The notes: a model not told the origin generated them from the sequence alone. Positions 39,596 to 48,442 are shown, counted from the stretch's first letter. The stretch: 62,693 bases of DNA from Desulfobulbaceae bacterium (GCA_004332195.1 SJBG01000011.1:1-62693), one strand, 5' to 3'. Numbers and translations are program-made.

Positions 39596-40729
39596 ATGGC
39601 TCACAAACATCAAAGCACAGATACCGATTACTACCAAATCCTAGGGATTTCCTCCGGGGCTTCAACAGCTGAGCTCAAGAAAGCTTATCGCCAGCAGGCC
39701 TTAAAATACCATCCTGACCGTAACCCCGGCAACAAGGAAGCGGAGGAAAATTTCAAGAGCGCCGCTGAGGCTTACGAGATATTAAGCGACCGGGAAAAAC
39801 GTAAAATCTACGATCGCTACGGCATGGCCGGCCTGCGCGAAAGCGGCTATCGCGGACCCGGCAACTACGAGGATATTTTCGGGAGCTTCAGCGATATTTT
39901 CGGTGATATTTTCGGGTTCGGTGGGCGTCAGGCCAAAAACCGCAAGCCGGAGCCGACCCCCGGCAACAACCTGCGCTACGACTTAAACATCAGCTTCGTG
40001 GAAGCGGTGCGCGGGGTGGAAAAAGAAGTAGAAATCAGCAAGGGCGAAACCTGCTGGACTTGCGAAGGGACCGGACTGCGCCCCGGCCATCAGCCGGAAT
40101 CCTGTCAAGGCTGTAACGGCCTGGGTCAGGTCCTCCAGGTACAAGGGCCCTTTCGTGTTCAGATCACCTGCCCTCATTGTCACGGCCAGGGCCGGGTGAT
40201 CACCGAGCCCTGCAACGATTGCCAGGGCCGGGGTTTGGTCAGCCGCAGCAAAAAGGTGAATATTAAAATTCCCGCCGGGGTGGACAGCGGCTCCCGCATG
40301 CGTTTGCGCGGTGAGGGCGAAGGTGGTCGGCGAGGGGGGCCATCGGGCGATCTATATGTGATCATCCTGGTGGAACCCCACAATTTTTTTCACCGGGAAG
40401 GCGCCGAGATTTTTTGCACTGTCCCCATTTCCTTTACCCAGGCTGCGTTGGGCTGCACTCTGGAAGTACCCACCATCTACGGTAAGGAGAAATTAACAAT
40501 CCCTCCGGGAACCCAACCGGAACAGCAATTTATTCTAAAAAAACAAGGAGTTACCCGGCTGCAGAACGGCAGCCGAGGAGATATGACTTGCGAAATCCGG
40601 GTGGTGGTGCCGAGCAAACTCACCAATCGACAATGGGAATTGCTGCGCAAGTTCGCCGCCAGTGAAGAAGGCAATGAGGAAAGTGACAGAAAAGGAGAAG
40701 GTTTTTTAAAAAAGTTCTTTCATTTATAA
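39596..40729 (+). CDS. dnaJ: molecular chaperone DnaJ (Hsp40, type I)
   Basis: This DnaK co-chaperone has 377 residues. The J domain spans about 10-75 with the HPD triad at H39-P40-D41. A Gly/Phe-rich stretch ([18 protein letters not shown]) follows. Then come four zinc motifs CXXCXGXG ([32 protein letters not shown]), and the two C-terminal substrate-binding domains. All hallmark residues are intact. dnaK and grpE are not in the window. Pairing with rpoZ rather than dnaK suggests a second DnaJ or a scattered arrangement. Confidence 0.95.
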   Translation: MAHKHQSTDTDYYQILGISSGASTAELKKAYRQQALKYHPDRNPGNKEAEENFKSAAEAYEILSDREKRKIYDRYGMAGLRESGYRGPGNYEDIFGSFSDIFGDIFGFGGRQAKNRKPEPTPGNNLRYDLNISFVEAVRGVEKEVEISKGETCWTCEGTGLRPGHQPESCQGCNGLGQVLQVQGPFRVQITCPHCHGQGRVITEPCNDCQGRGLVSRSKKVNIKIPAGVDSGSRMRLRGEGEGGRRGGPSGDLYVIILVEPHNFFHREGAEIFCTVPISFTQAALGCTLEVPTIYGKEKLTIPPGTQPEQQFILKKQGVTRLQNGSRGDMTCEIRVVVPSKLTNRQWELLRKFAASEEGNEESDRKGEGFLKKFFHL

Positions 40730-40777
40730 AACTCTCGAGGCCATATAAGGAAAGCCTGGTTACGAGAAAGAAAAAAT

Positions 40778-40933
40778 GCAACTATCTGGGTGGGACCCCA
40801 AATTGGCCCAATCACGTTCCGTAACTGTTCAGGAATGTTCTATATTTGGTTCATTTGGGAACTTGAAGCATATCTTTATGCTATTTAAGAGAAGGTTCAA
40901 ATGAGACAAGATGAGATGTTCCTGAGCAGTTAC
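40778..40933 (-). repeat. dispersed palindromic repeat, family E, inverted copy
   Basis: In inverted orientation it carries CCAAATTGGCCCAATCACG, TTCCGTAACTGTTCAGGAA, a middle part with CTTGAAGCATATC, and GATGTTCCTGAGCAGTTAC. It matches the copies at 26713, 43418 and 48287, and lies between dnaJ and moaC. Confidence 0.8.
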
Positions 40934-40946
40934 GAAAAAACTATAA

Positions 40947-41444
40947 ATGAAGATTCGGAATAAGGACGTCAAAAAATTTAGCCACTTCGACCAAGCTGGT
41001 CAGGCCTGGATGGTGGATGTCACCGACAAAAAGGCTACGGCCCGGCTGGCCGTAGCCGCCGGCGAGCTCACCATGACGGCTGAGGCCTTTTCCTTGCTCA
41101 AGGCGGGCAAGGCAGGCAAAGGCGACGTCCTGGGGGTTGCCAGGGTGGCGGGGATCATCGCGGCCAAAAAGGTCGGAGATTTGATCCCGCTCTGCCATCC
41201 CTTAAATATCGGGAAAGTGTCAGTGAATTTTCTCCTCAACGATAAAACCGCAACGGTGGAAATTGAAGCAGCGGTGGGCCTGGTCGGCAAAACAGGGGTG
41301 GAGATGGAAGCGCTTACCGCGGTTTCAGTGGCGGCTCTGACCATCTACGACATGTGCAAGGCGATGGACAAATCAATGACCATCAATAACATCCGTCTGC
41401 TTAGCAAAAGCGGCGGAAAAAGCGGCGCCTACCGGCGAGATTAA
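40947..41444 (+). CDS. moaC: cyclic pyranopterin monophosphate synthase
   Basis: This is the second step of molybdenum-cofactor synthesis, converting the MoaA product to cyclic pyranopterin monophosphate. The 165-residue protein is the usual size. It has the [16 protein letters not shown] start, [19 protein letters not shown] with the conserved H-P, and [26 protein letters not shown] with catalytic Glu/Asp/Lys residues. No other mo genes are in the window. A family E repeat lies just upstream, and its promoter is unclear. Confidence 0.96.
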   Translation: MKIRNKDVKKFSHFDQAGQAWMVDVTDKKATARLAVAAGELTMTAEAFSLLKAGKAGKGDVLGVARVAGIIAAKKVGDLIPLCHPLNIGKVSVNFLLNDKTATVEIEAAVGLVGKTGVEMEALTAVSVAALTIYDMCKAMDKSMTINNIRLLSKSGGKSGAYRRD

Positions 41445-41473
41445 GCTCCCCCTAAAGCCCTAAACACCTGAGG

Positions 41474-41562
41474 GAGTATAATAGATCACCCGGGCGATTA
41501 AATTTAACAAAATTCGGAGTCGTAAAAGTTTACCAGCGCCTCAGCTTCGCTCATTCGGAGTC
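41474..41562 (+). repeat. dispersed palindromic repeat, family F, half copy
   Basis: It carries ATAATAGATCACCCGGGCGA, GTAAAAGTTTACCAGCGCC and TCAGCTTCGCTCATTCGGAG. This matches the left half of the copies at 26911 and 59398; the right half is missing. Confidence 0.75.
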
Positions 41563-41610
41563 GACAAAGAGGGATGCTGATGAACTGATCTTTTACGAGG
41601 GAGTTGTACA

Positions 41611-41976
41611 ATGGAACAGAAAAAACGCGATTACTTTCGCCAGAAACTGGAAGAGTTGAGCCGACAGTTGCTCAGTGATGCGGACAAAACCATTAATGAG
41701 ATGACCGACCACCGAGACAGCTACCCCGACCCCGCCGATCGGGCTACCGCTGAAAGCGACCGCAGCTTTGAACTTAGAATCCGCGACCGGGAGCGCAAAT
41801 TACTGACCAAAATCAAGGAGGCCATCGAACGGATCAATCAGGACATTTATGGCCTTTGCGAGGAATGTGGAGCCGACATCTCGATAAAACGCCTGGAAGC
41901 CCGACCAGTCACCACCTTATGTATCGCTTGCAAAACCATGCAGGAAAGCAGAGAAAAAGCCCAGGGCAAGCAGTAA
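41611..41976 (+). CDS. dksA: DksA/TraR-family RNA polymerase-binding protein
   Basis: The 121-residue protein has an N-terminal coiled coil with the acidic tip region PDPADRATAESDRSFELR and a C4 zinc finger at the C-terminus (CEECG, then CIACK). DksA enters the RNA polymerase secondary channel and, with ppGpp, adjusts rRNA and stress promoters. The tip has the aspartates typical of functional DksA. GAGGGAG lies upstream of the ATG. galT follows seven bases after the stop, so they are co-transcribed. Confidence 0.93.
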   Translation: MEQKKRDYFRQKLEELSRQLLSDADKTINEMTDHRDSYPDPADRATAESDRSFELRIRDRERKLLTKIKEAIERINQDIYGLCEECGADISIKRLEARPVTTLCIACKTMQESREKAQGKQ

Positions 41977-41983
41977 TTTAATC

Positions 41984-42988
41984 ATGCCGGAACTGCGTAA
42001 GGATCCAATCATCGGGCGCTGGATTATTATCGCCACCGAACGCGATAAGCGGCCCAGCGATTTTATCATCGACAGCAATCAGGTCAAGGGTGGTTTTTGT
42101 CCCCTGTGCTCGGGTAACGAGAACACCACCCCGCCGGAGATTCTGGCCTACTCCGACCACGCCGACCGACTAACCAATCGGCCTGGCTGGTCACTGCGGG
42201 TAGTTCCCAATAAATATCCGGCCTTGGTGATCGAGGGCGAACTCAACAAACAGGGCGAAGGTCTTTACGACCGAATGAACGGAATCGGGGCCCATGAGGT
42301 TATTATCGAAACCCCGGATCACACTGAAACATTCACCTACCTGCCCCCAGAGCGGATGGTTCAAGTTTTCTGGGCCTATCGAGATCGTCTGCAGGACCTG
42401 GGCAAGGATAAACGTTTCCGCTATGCGATGATTTTTAAAAATTTTGGGGCCGCCGCCGGAGCGTCGCTCGAACATTCCCACTCTCAATTGATCGCCCTGC
42501 CCATTTTACCGCGCATGATCATCTCGGAATTAGACGGTAGTCTTTCTTACTATCACCACAAGGAACGCTGCGTTTTTTGCGATATTATCCGTCAGGAGTT
42601 GGAACAGGAGCTGCGGGTGGTGACCAGCAACGACAAATTTATCGCCATTGTCCCCTTTGCCCCCCGTTCGCCCTTTGAAATGTGGATTTTACCCCGCCAA
42701 CACTGCTTCTCATATTGCAATACCGAACACCGTGACTTTCGGGACCTGGCGGCAATTTTTTCCGAATGCCTGCGCCGACTGGATCGTTGCCTGCCCAATG
42801 TGCCCTACAATTTCGTCCTGCACACCGCCCCTCTACGCTCCACGGCCTTGGAGCACTACCACTGGCATTTCGAGATCACTCCCAAGCTAACTATGGTCGC
42901 CGGTTTTGAATGGGGTTCGGGTTTCTACATCAACCCGGTGCCTCCTGAGGAAGCGGCCAAGTTTCTCCGGGAAGCCAAAATTGACTGA
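41984..42988 (+). CDS. galT: galactose-1-phosphate uridylyltransferase
   Basis: The 334-residue HIT-superfamily enzyme of the Leloir pathway exchanges UDP between glucose-1-phosphate and galactose-1-phosphate. It has a first zinc-type pair in FCPLCSG, the nucleotidylated-His motif EHSHSQL (HXHXQ), a second Cys pair in RCVFCD, and C-terminal EHYHWHFEITP. It lacks a galK or galE neighbour, so it may serve nucleotide-sugar or ADP-glucose interconversion instead, as some GalT homologues do. The next gene, a response regulator, starts 16 bases downstream. Confidence 0.9.
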   Translation: MPELRKDPIIGRWIIIATERDKRPSDFIIDSNQVKGGFCPLCSGNENTTPPEILAYSDHADRLTNRPGWSLRVVPNKYPALVIEGELNKQGEGLYDRMNGIGAHEVIIETPDHTETFTYLPPERMVQVFWAYRDRLQDLGKDKRFRYAMIFKNFGAAAGASLEHSHSQLIALPILPRMIISELDGSLSYYHHKERCVFCDIIRQELEQELRVVTSNDKFIAIVPFAPRSPFEMWILPRQHCFSYCNTEHRDFRDLAAIFSECLRRLDRCLPNVPYNFVLHTAPLRSTALEHYHWHFEITPKLTMVAGFEWGSGFYINPVPPEEAAKFLREAKID

Positions 42989-43004
42989 ACAAGGGGCACG
43001 GACC

Positions 43005-43364
43005 ATGAAAAAAATCCTGCTGGTTGACGACGACGAGTTCCTTCATCCGCTTTATCGAGAAGAACTGGAGAAAGAGGGTTACGAGACCCACTCCGCCCTG
43101 ACCGGCGAAGAAGCCTTATCCCACCTTGACATTATCAAGCCTGATCTGATTATCCTTGATATCAACATGCCGGGCATGAGCGGGATTGAGGCCCTACGGC
43201 GGATCAAGGAGATCAGCCCCCATATCCCGGTGATTCTTTGCTCCGCCTACCAGGAGTTCAAGCACAATCTGGCCTCTTGGGCCTCGGAAGAATACGTCGT
43301 CAAATCCGCCGATCTTGGCGAACTCAAGGCCGCGGTCAACAGGCACATCACCGGTTACAAATAG
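43005..43364 (+). CDS. single-domain response regulator
   Basis: The 119-residue receiver domain has no output domain. The acidic pocket is D8-D10, the phosphoacceptor D52 (LILDINMPGMSG), the switch residue S80 and the Lys K100 (YVVKSA). Receivers ending in a short variable tail like this act by protein contacts or in phosphorelays. No sensor kinase is adjacent. It is co-directional with dksA-galT. The ATG at 43005 is preceded by GGGGCACGG; an upstream in-frame ATG would overlap galT extensively and is rejected. Confidence 0.9.
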   Translation: MKKILLVDDDEFLHPLYREELEKEGYETHSALTGEEALSHLDIIKPDLIILDINMPGMSGIEALRRIKEISPHIPVILCSAYQEFKHNLASWASEEYVVKSADLGELKAAVNRHITGYK

Positions 43365-43417
43365 GCGAGGAAGGCGCCGCCCCCGCTTAGGTTGCAACCC
43401 TTGGCAAGCCCAGGTTG

Positions 43418-43569
43418 CAGCTGTTCAGGAACATCCCATCTTGTCTCATTTTGGCCTTTTCAAATAGCACAAGCATGCTTTGAAGTCCCAACATGAACCA
43501 AGATGGAGCACTCCTGAGCAGTTACGGGACATTGGTTGGGCCAATTTGGTGGCCCAACCTAAATAGTTG
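43418..43569 (+). repeat. dispersed palindromic repeat, family E, 152-bp copy
   Basis: It contains CTGTTCAGGAACATCCCATC, AAGCATGCTTTGAAGTCCCA, CTCCTGAGCAGTTACGGGAC and GGGCCAATTTGGTGGCCC, as in the copy at 48287. It fills the gap between the response regulator and the FolE2-like gene. Confidence 0.88.
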
Positions 43570-43604
43570 TCCTAGGTTTAGTACTTTTCGTTCAGACAAT
43601 AAAT

Positions 43605-44465
43605 ATGCAAGATATCCAGGGTCAAGCGGATCACCGCCAGATCAATATCAAAAAAGTCGGGATCAAAAACATCTCTTATCCCATCACCGTGCGAGACCGC
43701 GCCCGGCGCATCCAACGCACCGTAGCCACGGTCAATATGTACGTTAATTTGCCCCACCACTTCAAGGGCACCCATATGAGTCGCTTTGTCGAAATTCTCA
43801 ACCGGTTTCACGGCGAAATCAATCTTGAGAGTGTGCACCACATTCTTCGGAAGATGAAGGAACACCTGCAAGCCCAGGCGGCCCACCTGGAAATAGAGTT
43901 CCCTTACTTCGTTGCCGAAAGCGTCGGCCACGACTCGGCGCAATTCGGTCCAACCCAGATATCATCAGCGAAAGACGGACCTCCCAAAATCGTCGGTATC
44001 GGAGTTTGTGAATATCATTGCCGAATGCACGGCTCTCTGACTGACAAGGATGATCTGACTTTAGATGTCCGCATTCCCATCGCGCCTCCCCGGATCTCGG
44101 ACCATTGTCCTGGTCTGCCCCGCTCGCTGGGTCATTGGGGAACCGCCAATATTTCTCTGCGGTTCCGCCGTTTCGTCTGGATTGAGGAAATTATCGAGTT
44201 GGCGGCGAGAGTAACCCGACACGACCTCTGCTGGCCTTCTCCGCAAGCGATAACCGGTCACAGCTCCGAGCGCAAACAAAACCAACACCTCAGAAAACCT
44301 TCCCTGACGGTGGAAAGCATGGCCCGGGCCTTGGGCCAAGAGCTGCGAGCGCACCCGGATATTCGCTGGTTTTCGGTGCGAGTGGAAAACCTGGCGACGG
44401 GATTTGCCACCTTCGCCACGGTCAACGGGGCGAGCAATAACACTAGAGATGACGTAAAACCATGA
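43605..44465 (+). CDS. FolE2-like protein (GTP cyclohydrolase IB fold) lacking catalytic motifs
   Basis: The N-terminal half is clearly FolE2: QDIQGQADHRQINIKKVG, then VNMYVNLPHHFKGTHMSRFVEILN and HLEIEFPYFVAES. Later there are FVWIEEIIEL and a IRWFSVRVENL segment. But the stretch aligning with the catalytic TSLCPCSKEIS-YGAHNQRS region of the family reads APPRISDHCPGLPRSLGHWG, the same length without the Cys-Pro-Cys or the GAHNQR His. The C-terminal NHSAYA-type histidines are also absent. It may be a non-catalytic paralogue or may have new chemistry. Length (286) is normal and no frameshift explains it. Its last four bases overlap the glyS start, so they are coupled. Confidence 0.75.
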   Translation: MQDIQGQADHRQINIKKVGIKNISYPITVRDRARRIQRTVATVNMYVNLPHHFKGTHMSRFVEILNRFHGEINLESVHHILRKMKEHLQAQAAHLEIEFPYFVAESVGHDSAQFGPTQISSAKDGPPKIVGIGVCEYHCRMHGSLTDKDDLTLDVRIPIAPPRISDHCPGLPRSLGHWGTANISLRFRRFVWIEEIIELAARVTRHDLCWPSPQAITGHSSERKQNQHLRKPSLTVESMARALGQELRAHPDIRWFSVRVENLATGFATFATVNGASNNTRDDVKP

Positions 44466-46585
44466 ACGATCACGAACTGCTCTTTGAAATCGGCGCCGAG
44501 GAAATTCCGGCAGGCTACATCATGCCCGCGCTGGCCGCCCTGCGGGACGGATTGGTCAGCAAGCTGAGAGATTGCGATCTGGCCTTTGCAAAAATCAGAT
44601 CGGTCGCCACCCCCCGGCGCCTGGCGGTAGGGGTCAACGGCCTGATCGCTCGCCAACCCGACCGGGTGTTTTTAGTACTCGGGCCTCCGAAGAAAGCAGC
44701 CTTCGATGCCGTCGGTAATCCCACCAAGGCGGCCCACGGATTTGCCGCGACCAAAGGGGTTAAAGTGGAGGATCTACAGGTGGTGCAAACTTCCAAGGGC
44801 GAATATCTGCAGGCCAGGATTGAACAGCCCGGGCGGACAACCCCCGAGTTGCTGGCAGAAATTTTGCCCCAACTGATCGCCACTCTGCCCTTTCCCAAGT
44901 CGATGCGTTGGGGGACGGGCAACATCCATTTCGCCAGACCGCTCCGCTGGCTGCTGGCTCTTTACGCCGACCAGCCCTTAGCTTTCAGCTTGGAAGGCCT
45001 GAGTGCCGGCACTCAGACCCAGGGTCATCGTTTTCTGAACCCGACCCCATTTTCCTTAAAAACCGCCTCTTTTACCGCGTATCTGGACGCCTTACGCCAA
45101 GCCCAGGTTCTGGCCGACCCCAAGGAGCGACGCGACGCGGTGACCATGGAAATCCGGCGAGCGGCTGCCGAGGTCGGTGGCATTGTGCTCCCCGATGATG
45201 AATTAGTGGAGACAAATACCAACCTGGTAGAAGCGCCTTTTGCCATCTGTGGCAGTTTCTCTGAGCGTTTTCTCGAACTGCCCCGAGAGGTTCTGATTAC
45301 CTCGATGCGCGAACACCAGAAATACTTTGCCCTAACTGATCAAAATCATAAACTGCTCCCTCGTTTTGTCGCGGTGAACAACACCCGGATTAAGGATTCT
45401 GCTCTTGGGGTCAAAGGCCACCAAAGGGTCCTGCGGGCCCGCCTGGAGGATGCTTTCTTTTTCTTCAGCGAAGATCAAAAGCGGCCACTGACCGTACTGG
45501 CCAAAGAACTCAGAGGTATCATCTTTCAGGCCCAACTGGGAACCATGGCCGACAAAAGTGCCAGGATCGGCGAACTGGCTAGCCATCTGGCCCACGAGTT
45601 TGCCCCAAACCAGGTGAAAATCATGCGCCGGGCTGCCGAACTGTGCAAAGCCGATCTACTGACCCTTATGGTGCGGGAGTTTCCCTCTCTGCAAGGGGTG
45701 ATTGGTCGGGATTACGCCTACCGTCAAGGCGAGAGCCCAGAGGTGGCCGAGGCCCTGCATAGCCACTACCTGCCCTTGCGGGCCGGCGGCCAACTGCCGA
45801 AGGACCGGATCGGGACTCTGCTGGGCATTGCTGATCGTCTGGACAGCTTGGCCGGCTGTTTTGGTATTGGACTGAAAACTACGGGGGCTGCCGATCCTTT
45901 CGGTTTGCGCCGCCAAGCCCTGGGACTGATCCACCTGCTACTGGGCCATAAGATCCCCTTGCCCCTGGCCGCCTGGATTGACGCTGCTTTGAAACTTTAC
46001 GGCGACCAACTCACCGAAAAACCGGAAAAGGCCCGAAGTCGCCTGTTGGGATTTATCAGAGATCGGTTTGCCAATGACCTTATCGCTCAGGGTGTGCCAA
46101 CCGAGGCGGTGGAGGCAGTCCTCAGCGTTGATTTTAACGAACTCAACAATTGCCGTCAACGAATCGAGGCTCTGGTGGCCGTCAGCGGCCGCCCCGCCTT
46201 CTCCTTGCTGGCCGCCGCCTTCAAGCGGGTCAACAACATCATCGCGGATGCAAACCGGGATAACCGCGAGCCCTCCCCCATTGATCCGGCCCTGCTTAGG
46301 GAGCCGGCGGAACGGGACCTGGCCACGACCCTGATCCGCGTTGAGGCCACCGCCGAACCATTGCTCAACCGCGGCGACTACCGCCAGGCCCTAGAGGTAA
46401 TTTTACAGATGAAGGAGCCAGTGGATCAGTTTTTCGAGCAGGTCATGGTTATGGCCGAGGATAAAGGGTTGCGGCGCAACCGCTTGGCCCTGCTCACCCA
46501 AATTGCCTCCCTCTTTCATCGGGTGGGGGATTTTTCCAAAATGTACGCCCTGCAAAAAAACCAAAAGATCAATGGTCAAACCTGA
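44462..46585 (+). CDS. glyS: glycyl-tRNA synthetase beta subunit
   Basis: The 707-residue beta subunit of the alpha2-beta2 type enzyme handles tRNA binding and editing. It has N-terminal LLFEIGAEEIPAGYI, the SMRWG and PREVLITSMREHQKYF blocks, the HD-like helical region (DLLTLMVREFPSLQGVIGRDYA) and the C-terminal FFEQVMVMAED anticodon domain. glyQ, the catalytic alpha subunit usually placed directly upstream, is replaced by the FolE2-like gene, so glyQ must be elsewhere in the genome. Confidence 0.95.
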   Translation: MNDHELLFEIGAEEIPAGYIMPALAALRDGLVSKLRDCDLAFAKIRSVATPRRLAVGVNGLIARQPDRVFLVLGPPKKAAFDAVGNPTKAAHGFAATKGVKVEDLQVVQTSKGEYLQARIEQPGRTTPELLAEILPQLIATLPFPKSMRWGTGNIHFARPLRWLLALYADQPLAFSLEGLSAGTQTQGHRFLNPTPFSLKTASFTAYLDALRQAQVLADPKERRDAVTMEIRRAAAEVGGIVLPDDELVETNTNLVEAPFAICGSFSERFLELPREVLITSMREHQKYFALTDQNHKLLPRFVAVNNTRIKDSALGVKGHQRVLRARLEDAFFFFSEDQKRPLTVLAKELRGIIFQAQLGTMADKSARIGELASHLAHEFAPNQVKIMRRAAELCKADLLTLMVREFPSLQGVIGRDYAYRQGESPEVAEALHSHYLPLRAGGQLPKDRIGTLLGIADRLDSLAGCFGIGLKTTGAADPFGLRRQALGLIHLLLGHKIPLPLAAWIDAALKLYGDQLTEKPEKARSRLLGFIRDRFANDLIAQGVPTEAVEAVLSVDFNELNNCRQRIEALVAVSGRPAFSLLAAAFKRVNNIIADANRDNREPSPIDPALLREPAERDLATTLIRVEATAEPLLNRGDYRQALEVILQMKEPVDQFFEQVMVMAEDKGLRRNRLALLTQIASLFHRVGDFSKMYALQKNQKINGQT

Positions 46586-46949
46586 AAAAGCGCGGATCTT
46601 CGGGGATGATTTTTTCGGAGATGATTTTTATGTTGACAGCAGTTTACAAATTCTTTACTGTCAGAGCTAAAATTAAAATTTAGTTAAAATTTACATCAGC
46701 AGCAAAAGATATTAACCAAACGCAAACACGAACACAAACACAAACACAAACACAAACACAAACACAAACAAAACTGTAAAATATCCCACAAATCATAAAG
46801 AAAAGATCTCCCATTTTTTGGTCAGATCCCCAGAATAAACTAGGCAGTTTGCGCACCCCAACCTTATGACCGACTTACGCGGAGTAGGCCGACCCGGTCC
46901 GGAGCATCCCGCTCCCCACAATCAACCAAGATGAAAAGGAGGCAACAAG
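46586..46949. other. intergenic region before the selenoprotein gene
   Basis: This is a 360-base AT-rich gap. It contains the hexanucleotide tandem repeat at 46720-46771. AAAGGAGG at about 46936-46943 is the ribosome site of the next gene. No gene or clear promoter is seen otherwise. Confidence 0.6.
46720..46771. repeat. hexanucleotide tandem repeat (AACACA)n
   Basis: About eight units of a CAAACA-type hexamer, the first slightly imperfect, in a non-coding gap. Such runs can vary in length by slippage. A similar but irregular CA-rich stretch occurs near 34380-34420. Confidence 0.85.
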
Positions 46950-48188
46950 ATGCGAAAACTGAAGATGCATCTCGCCCACTTGGTGGCGCTGATCCTGACT
47001 GGCTTCATGCTGGCGGCATGTAGCGCTGGTGTCGGCGGGCAGGCGCAGGCCACCGATACCGCGCTGCGGACCCCGGCGGCTACGGCTGGACCCAAAAACG
47101 TGCCCCAAGATCCGCAGCTGCGGATCACCACGGCCGAAATCAAAGAACTTTTTGCCGAGGTCTACGGCGGCAAACCTTTGACCAAGCCAACCCTGAAGAG
47201 GAATACCAGTTTTCTGCTGGTGGATACCCGGCCCCTGCGGCGCTTCGAGGAAGGCCATGTGCCCGGTGCCATCCACATGCCCCCCGGCCAGGTAGCGGCC
47301 AACATTGACAAATTGCCCCGTGATCGGATGATTATCTTCTATTGCGGCGGACTTCACTGTCCCTTAAGCTCGCAGGCCGCCAAGATCGCCCAAGGGCTCG
47401 GAGTGACCAACATCAGAGTCTGGTATGAAGGTGATCCCGGCTGGAAGGCCGCCGGCGGTTATCTGATTACTACCACCGCCTATCTCGAGAAGATGGTGCT
47501 GACCCCCGCTGCCGACCAGAAATTCCTGTTGATCGACACCCGACCAATGAAGGTGCATCGCCGATCATTCATCCCCGGCTCTCTCTTGGTTGACTGGGCC
47601 CAGTGGGAAACCGCCCAAGGCTTACTGCCCCGTGATCTCGACACTCGTCTGGTTTTTTATTGCGGGGGGCTTGGCTGACCCTATAGCCATAGAGCCGCTA
47701 GTTTAGCGGCCAAAGAACTTGGTTACAAATGGGTTGCGGTCTACAGCGTCGGCCAACCGGCATGGAAAAAAGCAGGTTTGCCGCTTTGGGGTAACGAACC
47801 CAGCGGGGTGGTAGCCGCCCCGGTAGAGCTGCCAATGGCCCCCGGCGGGCTGCCGCGCAGGGTCAGTATCTCTGATTTCATCATGCTGGTGAACGCATCT
47901 CCCAGAGAAGTGGCGATTCTCGATGTTCGCAGCGCTGACAAATTTGCTGCCGGGCACATTCCCGGGGCGATCAACCTGCCCGACGATCAGTTCCACGCCA
48001 ACTACGATGAGATGATCAAGAAGGTTCCCACCGGCGTTCGGGTGCTCATCCACTGTACGGCCGGCCCCCGGGCTGAAGGGGTTTATCATGCCATCGCCAC
48101 CCGGGGTGGCTACGATAATCCTAAAGGCATTCAGTATCTTGACGCCGCCATTTTTTTTAACCCGGATGGCACCTTCGAAATCTTATAA
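46950..48188 (+). CDS. selenocysteine-containing triple-rhodanese lipoprotein
   Basis: The frame is open from 46950 to 48188 except for one TGA at 47676-47678, giving 412 residues with Sec at position 243. It has a signal peptide with lipobox (MLAAC, Cys about 24) and three rhodanese-like domains. Domain 1 has the loop FYCGGLHCPLS, and domain 2 has FYCGGLG-Sec-PYS. The two align residue by residue and go on in parallel (SQAAKIAQGLG / HRAASLAAKELG; DPGWKAAGG / QPAWKKAGL), so Sec matches a Cys. Domain 3 has HCTAGPRA. A SECIS-like hairpin follows the TGA. AGGAGG precedes the ATG. It should be an envelope protein, perhaps in sulfur or selenium transfer or thiol redox. Without recoding it would end after domain 2's fourth strand. 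Confidence 0.85.
47694..47710 (+). promoter_or_regulatory. bacterial SECIS-like hairpin
   Basis: GCCGCTA-GTT-TAGCGGC is a perfect 7-bp stem with a three-base loop that starts with G. The loop begins 22 bases after the TGA. This fits the bacterial SECIS pattern (small stem-loop within the coding region, apical loop about 16-37 bases after UGA, a G among the first two loop bases). It would bind SelB with Sec-tRNA. Confidence 0.8.
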
Positions 48189-48206
48189 CCGGCAATACTA
48201 AACCTC

Positions 48207-48279
48207 ATCAAGGCCTGCGGAGTTATGGTGCCTTGATTAATTGAAAAAAGGCTCACACGACTAGTGTGGGCCTTTTTTG
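48207..48279 (+). terminator. two hairpins, the second a Rho-independent terminator
   Basis: First hairpin: ATCAAGGC (48207-48214) pairs with GCCTTGAT (48230-48237). Second: AAAAAAGGC-T-CACAC facing GTGTG-G-GCCTTTTTT (48244-48279), symmetrical, so it can serve both strands. It ends the selenoprotein gene and, through the T/A symmetry, could also end transcripts from the aconitase gene. Confidence 0.85.
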
Positions 48280-48286
48280 TTTGATC

Positions 48287-48442
48287 GTAACTGTTCCTGA
48301 ACGCCCCATCTTGTCCCGTTTTGACCTTCTTGAATAGCAAAGCATGCTTATAAAGTCCCAAACGAACCAATATGGAGCACGCCTTAACAGTTGCAGGACA
48401 TGGTTAGGCCAGCTTGGTGGATCCACCTAAGCAGTTAGTTAC
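48287..48442 (+). repeat. dispersed palindromic repeat, family E, 156-bp copy
   Basis: It has GTAACTGTTCCTGAAC, CCCATCTTGTCCCGTTTT, AGCATGCTTATAAAGTCCC, AACAGTTGCAGGACATGG and TTAGGCCAGCTTGGTGGA. It is close to the copy at 43418. It lies between the selenoprotein terminator and the aconitase stop. Confidence 0.88.

Noticed and set aside
46720-46771. Possible CRISPR-like repeat
   Set aside because: Units are six bases without spacers, so it is a simple tandem repeat.
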